Below, in pieces: positions 1 through 20,300 of a stretch of 64,000 bases of DNA (position 1 is its first letter; each line of letters begins with the position of its first letter). A program made the translations under genes and the position numbers. The notes under the pieces were generated by a model. It was given only the letters and a program-made list of their open reading frames with translations. It had not been told where the DNA came from and searched no databases. Where the stretch lies: positions 3,281,987 to 3,345,986 of the forward strand of contig NC_092013.1 of NCBI RefSeq assembly GCF_042242105.1. The letters run 5' to 3'. Source of the stretch: Pempheris klunzingeri. Lineage: Eukaryota; Chordata; Actinopteri; Acropomatiformes; Pempheridae.

Positions 1-6
1 CCATAG

Positions 7-5409
<5,403 letters not shown>

Positions 5410-5489
5410 TGTGTTGAGGCTGAACGCTGCGACCAAACACGTGACAGCCGGCCAGCTGCAACAGCTGTGCTCGACTGAGGACGCACCCA

Positions 5490-5495
5490 AATAAA
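5490..5495 (+). terminator. Poly(A) signal for myh7b
   Basis: AATAAA lies about 80 bases after the predicted myh7b stop (5407-5409) and is followed by a T/GT-rich stretch at 5518-5545 that fits a downstream cleavage element. This is the first canonical signal after the last exon. Inference from motif and position. Confidence 0.6.
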
Positions 5496-8386
5496 CTTTT
5501 AAACCTTCAAATATAACTGTGGTTGTTTTTTTTTTTGTTTTGTTTTCTTCCAGCGTAAACGTGTGATAAAGAGAACTCCCACAAAGAAGGTCTAAAGAAG
5601 AATTTATTATATTATTAATTTGACAAACAGCTGTTAAATAAGGAAAATGAAGTTCAGTACCAGCATTAGAGGAACATGAGGGTGAAAGTTGGTTACAGAA
5701 GTAGTTATAGTAGGTGAAACTGAAACATGAAACTTTGGGGTTAGAAAGAGGTGAAGACTGAAGTGTGTGGAGGTGAATTTTTTAAACAACCATGTGAGAT
5801 TTTATGCATTATTATTCAATGCAAATAAAACTCATTCAAATGAAGTACCCATTTAGATTTTACATCGTGAAAAGTCAGCATCTGTTAGTGGTCGCTCTGC
5901 TCAACTGTGGATGCTGTCCACCCCGGTGAGGTGACGCACAATCATGTTTGATCCAACAAAAAAAAAAAAAGGAAAGAAAAACAAAAAAAAAAGCACCACA
6001 TAGTCTGAGTGGATGTGAGTTTAGGACAAAAGGTGTCTCATAATATCCTCATCATGCGTTACAAAAATCTCCGGTTAATAAAGTCAAAAGATCTGGGATC
6101 TAAAATAAAAACCAAATAGTGTTTTATTAAACACTATGCAGCATGTTCTTGGCCAAAGGGGACAACATTTCACCATTTTCTATACAAACTAATGAATGAA
6201 ATCTAAGGCCTACCAGGAGCATCACACCACATACAGAAGAACCGTTCTCTTGAGCATCATGCAGACGCATCACTCACTGAAATTCAGTCACAAAGCTACA
6301 GAAGTCGGGGTTCAGAGTTTGTTTATATGGTTGCTCCAGAGGAGCAGCTCACAACATTCATGTTTTTTATACCAACAGCCTCACTGACCTCCACGGTGGA
6401 TGACTGATGAGTGCGATAAAGATGGTTTTGGATCAATGATTAACCCAGTACGAAGAACGTTAACACCACTGCTGAAGCGCCCAGTGTCAAATCACATCAT
6501 GTCAGCAAGAAACCATTGCAATTATTTCAGGCGTCCGGCAAAGAAAACTGAGAATTTGTAAAAAGAGAAGCACTTGTATAAAGTGTAGTTGCATTAACTT
6601 CACTGCAAAGCACAAAAGATGAACTAATGCAAAGTGTGAGCTCACCCATCAAGAGATTTAAGACATGCTGAATGAAAGCTAGAGAAAAAGAAAAAAAGGA
6701 GGAAACATTTCTGGTTAATTAGCTTTAAAGCAAATAAAAGGCTTTCAAAGTGTAAAGGACGTTTGTGTTTGCATCCCAAGGCGGCATAGCACTATTAACT
6801 CATCATGGCATCAGGGGCCAACTGTAGAAATGCCCTTATACATTCACATGAACATGTTAGTATGACTCGTGACATGCTGGGAGTAAAACTGTACACTTGT
6901 CATTAGGAGTGGTTTGATCTGCACGGTGTCAGGATAAAATATGAGGTAGCTCATCAGTTTGTACTTATCTCATCGTCGGGTCTGTTTCATTTGAGACGCC
7001 AACTAATCTGTTCAGCTCTGCGTCTTCCTTTTCCACAACATTCAGGGCCACCGACACATCATCATCATCATCATCAACATCAACATGGCCGCTGTGCTTT
7101 TCTGCTTCATCTTTCTCCAAACTAAAGATCGAGCGGTGCCATGCAAACAAGAGCCATCGCATAGAAGGATTGTCATTCTCAGCTTGAAGTCAAAGATTTA
7201 GAGAAACACCAGAGAGCAGAGAAAGTGGTTAACCTCTGGTCCAGTGCTGATGAAGCTAAAGGACATAAACCTTGCGTGGACTGCAACAATGAAAGTGGTG
7301 TCTTAACACTAGCGCCTGCATAGTTTATTCTCTTCCCAAAGCATCTCGCACACAACATGGATACAAAGTCTTGTTACAAAAAACGTTTTTTTTTTTTGTT
7401 TTTTTTTTTTAAAATCAACAAAATGTGTTAAAATATAATAAACAATAAAAACGATTTAATCTGTGCAATGTTTTATTCTACAGTTTATCCAGAGCTAAAA
7501 GCCATCGTTGTCAACAGGACAAAAAAAAAAAAATCAACAAAAATAACCTGGTAAAGAAACGAGTCCCTGGGTGAAGCTTCTGAAGCCGCGACAGACCGGA
7601 TGGTTTTTGTTTTTTAGGTGAGAGGAGCCCCGTGTGTGATTTATGAAACATGTCAGCCGGCCCACAAGCTACCTAAATGTGCCGAGTAGAGCCAGAAAGC
7701 ACCAATCAACAATGGCCACCTACTAAAACAGACCCTCAGACAGGTTAAACGAAGACGCTGTTCAATGTGAAGCCCCCTGCAAAGACTCCAGTGTCGCCAG
7801 TTTGCCCCACAGGCCGGGCAGTGGAGCGGCGTGGGGGCCACGGAGATCTGTGTGGCTAACTTTTGAGGGGGAGGGGAGAGACTGTGACGCACCACTGACC
7901 TGCACATCTGGGTGACGGTTTAATCTGTGGCTCTCCACGTTCACGTGAAGAAACTCTTTTTTTTTTTCTTACATATAATTTGTTGAATCATACATATTTT
8001 TTCATAGAATTTTGTATAGGTTATATAAAAGTCTCTATTTGAATTTCACCTAAAGCAAACAACCAATGCGGGGGTCATCTCGCAAGGTCCCTTAATTGTC
8101 TGTTAAACGAAGTGGGCGATCTGGGGTGGGCATACAGGTGTCCCCCTGTGATAACTTAGTGAGAGGATGACAGCCAGGCGAATGACGTCCCCTCACGTCT
8201 GCGGTGACGGCCTCCATGCGAAGGTACGGACAGCGAACAGGCGAGTCTTTACATCCAGAACGCAGTCACGAAGCGCCCGGACGGCTCAGCGGAGTCATCA
8301 CCAGCTTTGGGTGTCCATGCTCCCTGTGACCCTCCGCTCTGTCCCACCGACCCCCCCACACCAGCGCGCCGAGTGCACACTGGAGG
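5496..8386. other. Convergent 3' region between myh7b and trpc4ap
   Basis: No coding exon is supportable here. The right part should be the trpc4ap 3' UTR, which runs leftward from its stop at 8387. Minus-strand poly(A) signals (TTTATT on the plus strand) occur at 7472-7477, 7324-7329 and 5603-5608, and I cannot tell which is used. The stretch also contains A-runs (5958-5990, 7520-7533), T-runs (7386-7410, 7957-7968) and a short ATC/CAT triplet tract at about 7059-7085. It is A/T-rich, and its small ORFs show no recognisable domain. Confidence 0.55.
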
Positions 8387-11300
8387 TCAATCTTCCAGCA
8401 GGTCTCTGTCCAGATCCATGAAGGGCTCATCAATGTAGCTCGCTATGGCACACAGAGAAGTCCTGTCTGAGCCCAGCAGCACCGACACCGTCTCCTTCCA
8501 GTAGCTGAAGGGGATACAGGAGCTCTGAGGAGGGAAACCACAGACCGTCAGACCCACAAAAATCATTGTGATTCAGTGCTCGTTACCGACAGCAGGTTGA
8601 TGGTTAGAGGCTAAAATTAGCTGATAAGTTCTTGTGTGGCAAGTAGTTCTGGGTGAATTCACCAGCTCTAAAGAGAAATCAGCTGAGCGTAGATCCAGAC
8701 AAACTCCAGGAACCCACTGCCTACCTCAGCAGAGCGAGTGACTCAGAGCCCAGAGCCCCACGACATGCATGCAGTTCACAGCAAAAATAGACAGTGAAAA
8801 TTATCTGTGACTGTCATATTGTCTCGATGGACGTCCCTGCAGAATGACAGACTGAAAACTATTCCTGTATCGGTTTAAAATCAAAAGCCCTGAAGCGTTT
8901 GTGAACAGGAACGCTTCTGTCTGTGTGGCCAGTCTGCTTCCAGGTTTGATGTGTTGTGTGTTCAGAGATGCTCTTCCGCAGACCTCAGCAGTAACCAGTG
9001 GTTATCTGAGTCACCTTTTCTATCTGGCTTCTCTCCTCCGACCTCGGCCATCAACAGCCGGATATTTTCTCTTCTTCTTAACCTCGTCTGTAACCCTGGA
9101 GATGGCTGTTTCAGAAATATCTAAAATACTAAAGCCAGCATCAACAACACAACAGTCAAAGCCGCTTGCCAGCCGGCCTGGTGCATTGCTGAAGCAGTAA
9201 CAGCTGTTCTCAGGTAGCTGATGAGCAGGTACAATAGTTAGCTGGCCACCTTTAATGTGCAGCGTTGTGCACAGTGTAAAAAAGGGCAGCAGAAGCGGAT
9301 GCCTTCTGAGAGCAGATGGTCGCCGTCATCATGCACCCCTGATTGGAAAAAATAAAACGCCTCCTTATCACTTCAGCACACAAATCAATCAATTTAACTC
9401 CAATCCACTCCGGTCTGTGTCTGGTGTTTGACGCCAGGAGAGCATTTTTGGTTTACATGAGTGATAAAACACCAGATTATGTTGAAAATCAAGTATTTTT
9501 CAGGGAATATATTTGAATTCAAACCTACTCCTCACCTTCAAAACAAAGGTTTTCAAAACTGTCAAGACTTTGCACCCTGTCAGTTAATGTTTTTGGCCAC
9601 TTGGAGGCAGCAGAAAAATCTCTGCATCTCCACGACGTCACACTTAATAACACTTGGAAGCAAAAGGTAAAAGTTAAGGCCCCTTTTCCACCAAAAAAAA
9701 ACAAAAACTAACAGTTCTGGCAATGCCATTATCTTTTAAACTTTAGGAACAGCACTCATTGCACTCCGGTCTGCTTCAACTCCACATGATATGTGAAACT
9801 GGGAGAAATAAAGAACCAAACTAAATGGACATGATCTGTTTTTTAAAGATCCTCATTCCCTCCAGTGACAGAAGTGGGTCACAGTTCATTTGGATTTGTG
9901 TTTACAGGTTAGAAAGAACCAAACCAACAAAAATCCCTCCTGGACTATGAATTGGTGGAGGTGCACACGTGTGGCCAGACCTCCTCAGGTACTTCCATCC
10001 TAATCTCTCTTTCCCAACACGGCCTGATTTATATAATGTGAGCAGTTTGTGTTCACTGAGGCGATACCCTTGTATAACTATAATCTCCTTTGGCCTCCAG
10101 CGACGCTAATACAAAAATGTACAGAAGAAAATCACAGAAGTTAAACAGTGAAAAAATAAAGGAATATAATATATAAAAATACAGTAAAATAAGATAAGCA
10201 TTTACAAATATCCGAGTTATTTTTGAGGGGTTTTCAGGCATCTTTCAGACGTGCAAATACCAATAAAAATATACTCAAATACTATACTTTACAATTACAA
10301 ATACTATACTTTGCTGAAGTACTTGCCACTTTACCCGAGCATTTCTATTTCACACTATATAATTCTACTTCTCAGAAGATGTTTTACATATAAAACACTA
10401 AAAAAAACACGTCAAGTTTTATAAGTTCATCATGTTTTGTATGTAAAACATTAACAGTGAATGAAATCGAAACTTTAAAATGCTAATTACACATAAAAGC
10501 ATCATAAAACCGATACACAATAATAAAAACACTCGCAGTACGTTTAATACTTTAAGAACACTTTCCTGATAATACGGACGGTCTTTTGTTTAAGTAACAT
10601 TTCCAAAGCAGAACTTTCTCCTCTGTGTGGTTTTTTCCGACTTTTACTTACGTAAAGGATCTGAACACTTCTTCCACCACTGCCTACATCTGTGATCATA
10701 CAACGCCGGCGTGACGTGCATGTTAACCTCTACAGAGGCCTGAACTGGCTGTACGAGCTTGTGTTCTTGCCCCCATAACACCTACGTCACTATGAAGCAG
10801 CTCTTAAAGTCAGAGTGACTCAAATGTGTGACAGCAAAGTGATGAGCTGGGGACGTTAACTTACAGTTTTCTGACTGATAACGAGCTCTCGTTAGCCGAC
10901 TGGTTATTTTGTACCAGCAAAACATTTTATCGACATTAGAAAGTTTCTTCTTCATGTACAATACATGCGTTGTTGCATTTTAAAAGTTCGAGTTGCACAA
11001 AACTCAAAATCTCCCTGTTTTCTCAGGCCTATGAACAGTGTCAGTGGGTGCATTAAGGGGGTGTCTTCAATTCTTCCTTTCTTTTATTTAATACTCAGTG
11101 TGTTTTTTTTGTCTCTTTAGATGTAATGAAATGTGCTCTACAAATAAAGCTGCCTCGCCTCCTCATCCGTGATGTTTGGGGTTTCTGTTTAGGCACTGTA
11201 GCGACTCTGGATGTCCTCTAAGTGTCTCACCATCTCCAGCCTACTATTTGTCCCGCTGTGGGTCATCAGTTCGATATTAATGCTGTGCAGGTTCACACTA

Positions 11301-14300
11301 TTGCGGGTGCAAGCTCCATCTACTACAACATGATGGTTGGATTTTCAGTGTGTGGAGGAGCCTCTTATCTGTATAAGCAATATCATTTTAACTGTTTAAC
11401 TGATGATATTGTTCAGTCAAAATTCCTGTAGTTGGTTAACAGTTTCATAATTAATTATCAACATCCCTGAACTGGACCCACACAGCGTGTTGTAGAGTCG
11501 CTGCTTGTGTGATTAGCAGATTTATTGATGTCAGCCGTGTGCAGGAAAGAGGGAGATTCACTCACATTCTCCAGACAGGTGCTGTCTTTGTCCTTGTTGA
11601 GGTAGTGGCGCTGCCAGAAGCGCAGTAGGTTGTGGAAGTTGTTGAGCAGGCAGCCCGGGTACTTCTCAGCGTACTCCTTCTCCCGCAGGGCGTTGAGGTA
11701 GAAGGGCAGTTTAGCCTTTCTTCTGGCCAGCATCAAGATCACCAAACTGGTGTTTAAACAGCTCACATTCTCCTGCAGGAAGAGCCGGACGGTCTTTAAT
11801 CCACGTGGTCAAATTTGCCAGTCCAACAAGTCTATTGTTGAACTGCAAGTTTCTCTGAGCACATGTGACAAAGTGAAAATGAAACAGACCTGAGTGAGTG
11901 TCTGCACGTTGATGATGTTGATGAGTCGGAAGAGGAAGGACAGCCTGTTCTCAACTCTGGCCATGTAGGACAGCAGGCAGCACTCAGAGAGTACCTCCAC
12001 CACTGGGAAACAAATACACAACACAGAAACCAACACTTAATTACCTCACAGAGGAACAGATACTTCCATTTTATTTCATCTTTAAATGGGAATCATTTAT
12101 TTAACTAGTTCATAGTGTTTTCAGATTTATCCAGGACTCGATAAATCAAATCCATTTACTAGGTCAGTGACAATAACCCATAAATATTTGAAGTCTTGTG
12201 ATTGCTGATGTCACCTGTAAACACAGAAATGCCCCAAAAGGAGACTCACACCACCGTCGCCTCCGTTCTGGTGGAGTGGTGGTAAAAACCGCAGACTGAG
12301 CACAACGTTTCGGTGATTGCTCTGTAACACAACCACAAGCTGGGACAGAATTATCGACGGATGTCCCCACTGATGTATTGGTTCTCGCTGCCGAGCACCA
12401 GGTTGAGTGTGGTGTGATTATCATCATTACCATTAGTAGTTCACTGCAGTTTACATTTTATCAAAACACCACCAACCATTAACAAAACATGTATGTCTTT
12501 ATATGTGTGCTTTAATTAAATCTAAGTCCCAGAAAGATGAACAAAACCAGAAAAAGGACCAAAAACAACCAAATCAGCAAATGATTTCAGTAACTTCTCC
12601 TTTAAATACCAGTACTGAACTAGTCTACGTGTAAACTTTCCATCCCCGTTTACCTTTGACGTCTTCAGTCTGGCTCTCGAAGCGGTCCAACGAAAGGACG
12701 ATGCAGCGCACCAGCATGTTCGAGTCCACCAGAGAACTGTTGATCTGCGTCAGGAAGGTCTGAAACTACAGAGGAGGAATCACACTCACACTTCAGGTAC
12801 CACACAAACTGAGAAATGGTTTATTTTGTCAGGCCAGCGTACAGCGGTGTACAATCATACCTTCTCTGGAGTGTTGACATATTTGTTAAATCTTTTGAAG
12901 GCATCAATGTTGAACTTCATGAGCTCTCCAAGCAGGTCAAAGTAGCTCTGCAGGACATCTCGGGATGTACAGCCACTGTCTATGATGCAGAACAGGATGT
13001 GCTGCGGAGGGAATAAACGCAGAAGGTGAGCATCATTTCATATTCCTGTCCATACTTGTACATTTTATGTCCATAGTGTAAATATTTATTTATCATTACA
13101 ACATATATTTATTTGCTATTGCTTATTTTCTACTGTTGTTTTCTTTGCTGCTGTAACATGTGAATTGGGGGATCAATAAAGAAAAGTCTAAGTCTAAGCA
13201 GTCGTTCACTCCAAAGAAGCCAAAAATCAAAGGCAGATCTGAGCAATGTAGTTTTGTAGTATTGCAGTTTTACCTCTAGCAGTCCTCTTTTTAGGAGGAA
13301 CATCTGATCTGCATAGGAGGTGGCTCCTCTGAGAAAACTTTCCACTGCCCTCGCCTGCCAGAATCTACAGACGGGGACACAAAATAAAAGAATGAATAAA
13401 AGTGGAGAAACACATCAATGCTTCTGTGCATCAGGCCCCACTGAGGCTTCGTCTCAACCCAGCTGAACACCTATGGAGGATTTTGGGCCAACATGTATGA
13501 GACAATCCTCTACACCAGCATCTCCATTATCTTTCATCTTCAAATCATTTTAGCGATGTCTGTGGCCGCCTCTGGGCCTCAGGTGGACGGTCTACATCAC
13601 CGCCATCACCAACAAGGCCGAGCAGAGGAGGAACTTCCTGCACCGGCTCAGGAGCAGGAAGTTCTCTGTTCTCTGCACTTCCATCTGGTTTTGATCGGCC
13701 ACCAAACAGTAGAGGAGGAGGAGCCTACAACAAACAATCAGGACTGCAGAGAGAGAAAAAAGACACTGGTGCTGAACCTGCCTATATCATGTCTATAATG
13801 GAATCTGTACATAATTATTCTATATTTATTCCAGTATAATTGCACGACTGTCTTCTTCACATCTTTTCCTAGTTATTCTTTACACGTACATTTGTACACA
13901 GCAGTTGAATGTTTACTTTGTAGTCTGTGTAAGTAAACGAGAACAGGATAAACCGGAATCAAATTCCTTGTATGAGCTTGCATCTTTTGGCGAATAAAGC
14001 CGATTCTGATTCTGGTCTGGATGTTTAATGTTGGTTTTTATTCTAAATTCGTCACTAATTTGAAAAGTTTTTAACTGAACTTGCACTGTGGTGTTACTCT
14101 GCACATTACATTTGGTACTTCTTATAGTGAATATTACATACACTTGCACATATCACATTGTATTTATCACCTTTATTTAGTTATTTATTACCTTTACTTA
14201 CATTTTGTACATTTTTATTTTGCTTAGTTGTTTGTATTCATGGTGGTGGTCACTTTCTGTGCTATTGTAACACCAGAATTTCCCCTCGGGGATCAATAAA

Positions 14301-17300
14301 GTATTTCTTTCTTTCTATCTATCTAATCTCTAAATAAACAACAGAAAACTTCAGTAAAGCTATAAAAAGTAGAACTAGAGAGACAAATCTTGGAAAAATC
14401 TTTTTTTAAAATAGCACTCATTCAAGAAGACCGACACTTAAATATCCTTCTTGATCTTTGTCCTATGTGATGCTAACCTGAAGGACGAGTCTGGAGGCTC
14501 CCTCTTCATGACAGTGAGGATGCGCGTGAGGAGGCCCTTCTTCCCGTCACACACTAGGCTTCTGTCTGTGTTGACCAGAGCTTCCACCTCAGGGATGTTT
14601 GCCTTCATGGATATGGCACTCAGTTCATTCAGCTCCTGGCTGTTGAGCAGGAGGTATTTGTTCCTGAAAGACAGAAAAGGCACAACTTTAATTTAACCCC
14701 ACCAAAGCTTCACAGTTTAAAGGAGGCATATTCTGCACATTTTCAGGTTCATACTTGTATTTGTACGTTTACAGGAATATGTTTACATGCTGTAATAACA
14801 CTGCTCTATTCGTCCTCTTTCTGGACGCTCCCTTTTAGCTCCCATCTCTACGAAGGGAAAACACATTAGCCGAGCAACATGCTAATGCTGAATGAGGTCA
14901 TATGTCGAAAAAGATCCCTGCATGTGACATCACAAGTGGGGCAAAAACTAAACAGAGCATTTTTATGCATATTTACTGAAAGATTGAGCGGGAGAGAAAG
15001 AGACAGGATGGTCTTTTCATATAGTTTGAGGGTTCGTAGACAGAAAGCAACACATATTTAGGTTGAACAGACATAAAAAAAGAGCACTTTGCATAATATG
15101 TATTATTATTATTATTATACACAGAGTGCATGTATACCCCACAGGTAGACGTGATTTTGACCGTGCTCCCCCCACCCCACCCATTTCTTATATGCAAAAC
15201 CAGAAATTGGTACTGTAATTCAATGTCTTTGGTTATGCCGTAAACTACAAAGGTCCAATGTGTGGTCTGAAACAGAAAAATATTTGGTTTGGAACTGAAG
15301 ATGGACCCAGAGTCCCTCACTGTGTACTCTTAATCTTACTTACGTTGCTAGGAAGAACATTTTATTGAGTGGATTAATGAAAAAGCACCAACTGCTGAAG
15401 GCTGGGAGAGAGTGCCGTTTCATTCAGTGTCATTAAAGTACCTTACATGTATATTACATTCAAAAAACACACCAATGCTACAACATTAGGGAAATCTACC
15501 TGAACTATATAGAGCCTGGTGACTCTTCCATCACGCTGCAGGGATTTTCTTAACTGTTTTACTGTCTTTACCATCAAATTGCACCTTATCATTGTAACCT
15601 CTGGTGTCATGTGTATGCATCTGAGCTGGTGTTAAGTAATAAATAAAGTGACACTTACTCGTGGTGATCACTGAAACTCTGAAGTAGCCGCAAGAACTGG
15701 ATTTTGAAGGATATTTCCTGCACAATGAGAAAAAAAAAAGTGTTAATGGTCATGTTAACATTTCATTTAATGCCCAGAACCAGTTTACAGTGGGAATGTT
15801 AAAGCTTCATACTGGACTACAGTCGCAGTTCTCATTCTGGCCGTGCACCACGTGATTTGAAGCGGTGTACTTCCTCCAGATCAGCTTGTCAAACAGGTTA
15901 TTGAGCCCTGGGATGAGACGGAACTCAGCCAGCATCTTGTGCACCTATACAGGGACGCAATAACACAGGTTAACCTAACACTGCAAATTAAATCTCAATG
16001 CAAGTCTATTCATGTAGCACCATTCAGACACAAGGAAATGCAAAATGCTTCACAGGGACATAAGAACACATCAAAGCTAAGACGTAGAAAAACATTAAAC
16101 ACATTTAAAAAGAAAAAAAATGAAAGCTAGCAGATAAATAGTTGCAGATTTTTTTTTAAATGTATCTAGTTTATTACGAAGCCACAGTAAGCAGTAATGT
16201 TTTAAGGCCTGATTTAAATGAGGCGACAGTTTTAGCAGACCTCAGGTGTTCAGGAAGCTTGTTTCACAGGTGGGGAGCAGAGACACTGACAGCTGCTTCC
16301 CCTTGCTTGGTTTTTATCCTGCAGACCTGCATCAGATCACCCTGAGGGGTCTGGGTCTGTATTTGGCCCCAAGACCAGATACAGCGACTTAAGGACTGGT
16401 GTGTGATGTGCTCCACCTTCTTGGTGTTGGCGAGGACTCCGGCAGCAGCATTTTAATCGACTGATTTTTTTTAAATGCACGAACAAGTTTATTTTGTTTA
16501 GATAGAAATCCTTAAATCCATGCTATGTTCTTAAGGTTGACTACTGCAGCGCCAGTCTTTATGGCACCTCATCCAAATTCCTAAATAAAAACCAGTGCAT
16601 CCAAAACTCTGCTGCCTGCCTGCTCACTGCTCTTAATGTGCAACGTTGTCTGTTCTATGCTTTTGTAAAGTGTCTTTGAGTTTCAAGACAAGTGCAGTAT
16701 GAATAAAATGTTATAATCATTATTAATTATTATTATTAAGGTGGCAGTAGGCTGATTTGGTGATTGTTTTTATGTGACGGTTGAAATTCAGGATTTGTAC
16801 GGAGGAAGAGATGTGCGCTGTTTAGTACCTGGTTCCTTTGTCGGCCCATGAGAAGGACACACAGCACGTAGAGCACTTCCACCTTATACATGATCTCATG
16901 GACGATCTTCATGGACTGAGGCAGTCGATGTCTCAGCGGGCTGGTGGCCAGGGAACTCTCATCTGATGACTCTGCGGGTGAGGATGAATCTTACTCAAAA
17001 GTTCAGAGGAGTTAAGCAGTGCGAGGAACCAGAAACACAAGTGAGCGTTGCCTCACCTGTGCTGCTTTGCTCAGCCTCCTCGGTGGCCATCTGCATGAGG
17101 GCGTCCAGCACCAGAGCGTTGTCCAGCCATGTGTACCAGTCCTCCAGCTCCTGCAGGAAGTTTGCTCCTGTAGCCTCGGACACCTTCCTCGTGGCCAGCT
17201 TACACAGCCGCTCAATGAAGCCAGGGATGTTTAGCAGGGTTACTGTAACGGTGACGTTCACAATTTACTGATCTGTTTAATGGCACAAAACACATTATGT

Positions 17301-20300
17301 AGTTAGTTCTGCACTGAAAACCTACCCTGGTTGACCTCCGCCTGTGAGGGGCTAGCGTTGCGTTTCTGCTGGGCGTTTTTGGCCAACAGGGTGTGTTTGT
17401 CATCGTTTCCTACGTCAGGTTCGGAGATGGTGACAGATAAGATGCGGCAGAAGTTGGCTAGCTGTTGTTGGTCAAAGCTTTGGACTAGGCCCGACAGGTT
17501 GGGGATGCCCTCTAACTGGATCATTTCCTGGAAAGTACAAACATGTGAACTGTTACCAAAGTGAAAGCAGACAGAAATGTGACATTTAGTCACTTCAATT
17601 GTGAAATTATCACTAAAGCTATAGCAGCATTTTCATATTTCAATAGGACATTACGTTTTTTTTTTTCTTTAATCATATAAATATAAAACACAGCAATAAA
17701 ATTAGACTTTTCATTTAGAAAACTGACAATAAGCAATCAATCAGCATTATAGATAAAGAGTCAGTTGTGTCCTGTATGTGTTTTCTCACTATGATCGTAG
17801 CAGTGGCTCATCTTTTTTTTAAACTGCAGAGTTTCTAAGCAATTTCAAGCATTTCAATATGTATTTTCAACCTTTTCTAGCATATGTGGTGAATTAAACA
17901 TACTCATACTCAATTCATCTTTATCTAAAAACCAAACTACTCAGATATTTAATTGCGTTACTATAATAAATCACTATCTGACTCTTTTCAAACCTTGAAA
18001 ACACCACATTAAAATTGAAACATGATTTCCAGCACACACACACACATATGAACCCTGGGATTAGCGGTGATGTTTCGATCTATTTTGGTCTTAAAGTAAT
18101 CACGAATGCTCGAGACAAGTTACAAGCAAAAGCATTTTCTCAAGATGTCCTCTGTAGGCCTGATGGTTAATCCATGCAAGCTATGCCCAGACATACATGA
18201 GCTTCTCTGGAACCAACTAATCCACACAGGAAACACAAAAACAAAGCAACCTTATTTTTGCAATCTACATGAAGCTCTGACGAATAGAGAATTGATTATT
18301 CGATAATGCAATGTAAATTTTGAGCACAAGCTTCAATTGAGGGGTCTACATCTTGACGGGGGTGATTTAGAAGATTCTGGATACAAGACAATGTCGAAAG
18401 AAAGAAAGAAAAAAAAAAAAAAGACCAGAGTTCACAATGTTTGCTGCTGGTAAATAACCAAAAGTTAACAATACAGAGTTACGCACAGACAGTGACATGT
18501 TTTTAAAAATGTGTTAAATGTTTCTAAAATCAAGACATGGGTGTAACGTTGGGGTGTTTGCAGCTCTGCCAGGCAAAGTCACTCTGGCATTAGAGGTGTC
18601 TCGCCTCAGCTGGCAGCCGAGAAACGGGCTGGAAGGGCTACAACTTAATCCTATTATGCGTTACACAAATATTGCGTCAGATCTGAACTCGCCCTTTAAA
18701 AACAGCAAAATCACACAATAGCCTCTTTTCCACCAACATTTCCAGGAACTTTCATTACCAGGAATTTATTTACCTGGGTAAAAGAATTCCTGGTAATCTG
18801 TGTGGTTTGCGTTTCCACCGCACCTCAAAGTTCCTGAACAACATTGAAATCAGGCTGATGACATATGGGGGAGTGCCAGAATATGCCGGTCTGTGGCCCA
18901 GTATGGCGTCGAGCTGGTCATACCACGTGTGCCCTACATTCAGCTCCGCCAGCTTGTCGGCTATTCTTCCACAGACTCAGTCGTTTCAAGTCCCAGACTC
19001 AAAGTCCAGCTGACTGACAAAAGAGCCTGGACCTCGTTGTCCGTCCACTTCTTTTGCTCCATTTTCAAAATGATCAAAACACAAATGAAGTGAGCGTTCT
19101 TCAGCACACAGCCCCGCCCCTCAAGAATTCTGGGTAATCCGAAAAGTCCTATCCCCTTTCTAGGTACTTTTTCGGGGAAAGTTTGGGGTTGAGGGAAGGT
19201 TTTTTCCCCCGGGTAATTTCGGTGGAAACGTCAGCAAAGGGAAAGGGTTGGAAAAGGGGCTATTAACACAAACTAATCAATGGAGGCAGCGGTAAACCAG
19301 TAACTCCTGTGTTCTGCAAGAATAAATTCCTGTTTTTGTGACTGGAGTCTGGTGTGTGTGCAGAGAGCGACATAACGGCTGTTTGTGGTTAAACCAAAAG
19401 GATCTTCCAGGTCTCTCTCTGTAGGGATCCTTTCCATAATGCTGTCACACACTTAGAATAAAAACACTTTTAGTGGACCTACTTTGATGATCTGAGTTTC
19501 CCTAAATGATTACGTTGTACTCATTCCAGCCCATTTTGCTGCAGCTGGCTGAGGAGATCTAATGGACCAACTTTTTGTATCTAGGTTTAAAAATACCTCA
19601 GTTACTCAGTTACTCCATTTAAAGCAGATCACTGGCTTGCCAAATGCATCACCACATAAAGTGACTCCATAGGCCTTTTAACTCTTAAGCCAACATCGTT
19701 TAAACATCGTTTATGGCCCTCACGCTTGGTATTTAACACCGATGTAACACTGACCTTTTTGACTACAAGAATATCTTCAATTAGAGTAGCCGTCTGTAGG
19801 AACGTCTTCTTGTTTGTCATCAGGGTGAAGAGAAACAGAACAAAGTCGTCCCTCGCTGCCAGGCTCTTTGTGACCCCCTCCGTCTATGAAATGAGAGAAG
19901 AAAACTTGCATGTTAATTAAAATCATGCTCATGTGAGTCAATACAACATCACAAACCACCTACACCTGGAAAATACTTTTGGTTAAACACATGCGCTTAA
20001 ACTGAAGCGAGGTATACAGGATACTTACACATATACAACAGTTGTAGAGAACGCTAAGGCAGTCCTTGACCAAGTCATCATTCACTGTTGTGACACAAAC
20101 ACAGGACATGCCATGAAACTGAAATCGATGATCATCAACTCCCCAATAATAGCAGACACATTCACAGATGCGACGGCAGTCCCACTTACTTTTGGGTTTT
20201 TTCTTCTGCATAGTTAATGTGGGTCTCATCAAAATCTCCACAAGCAGCTGCAGGGAAAACAGGAAAATTAGTCATCGGTGCAGAGAGCCGATGCTGCTTT

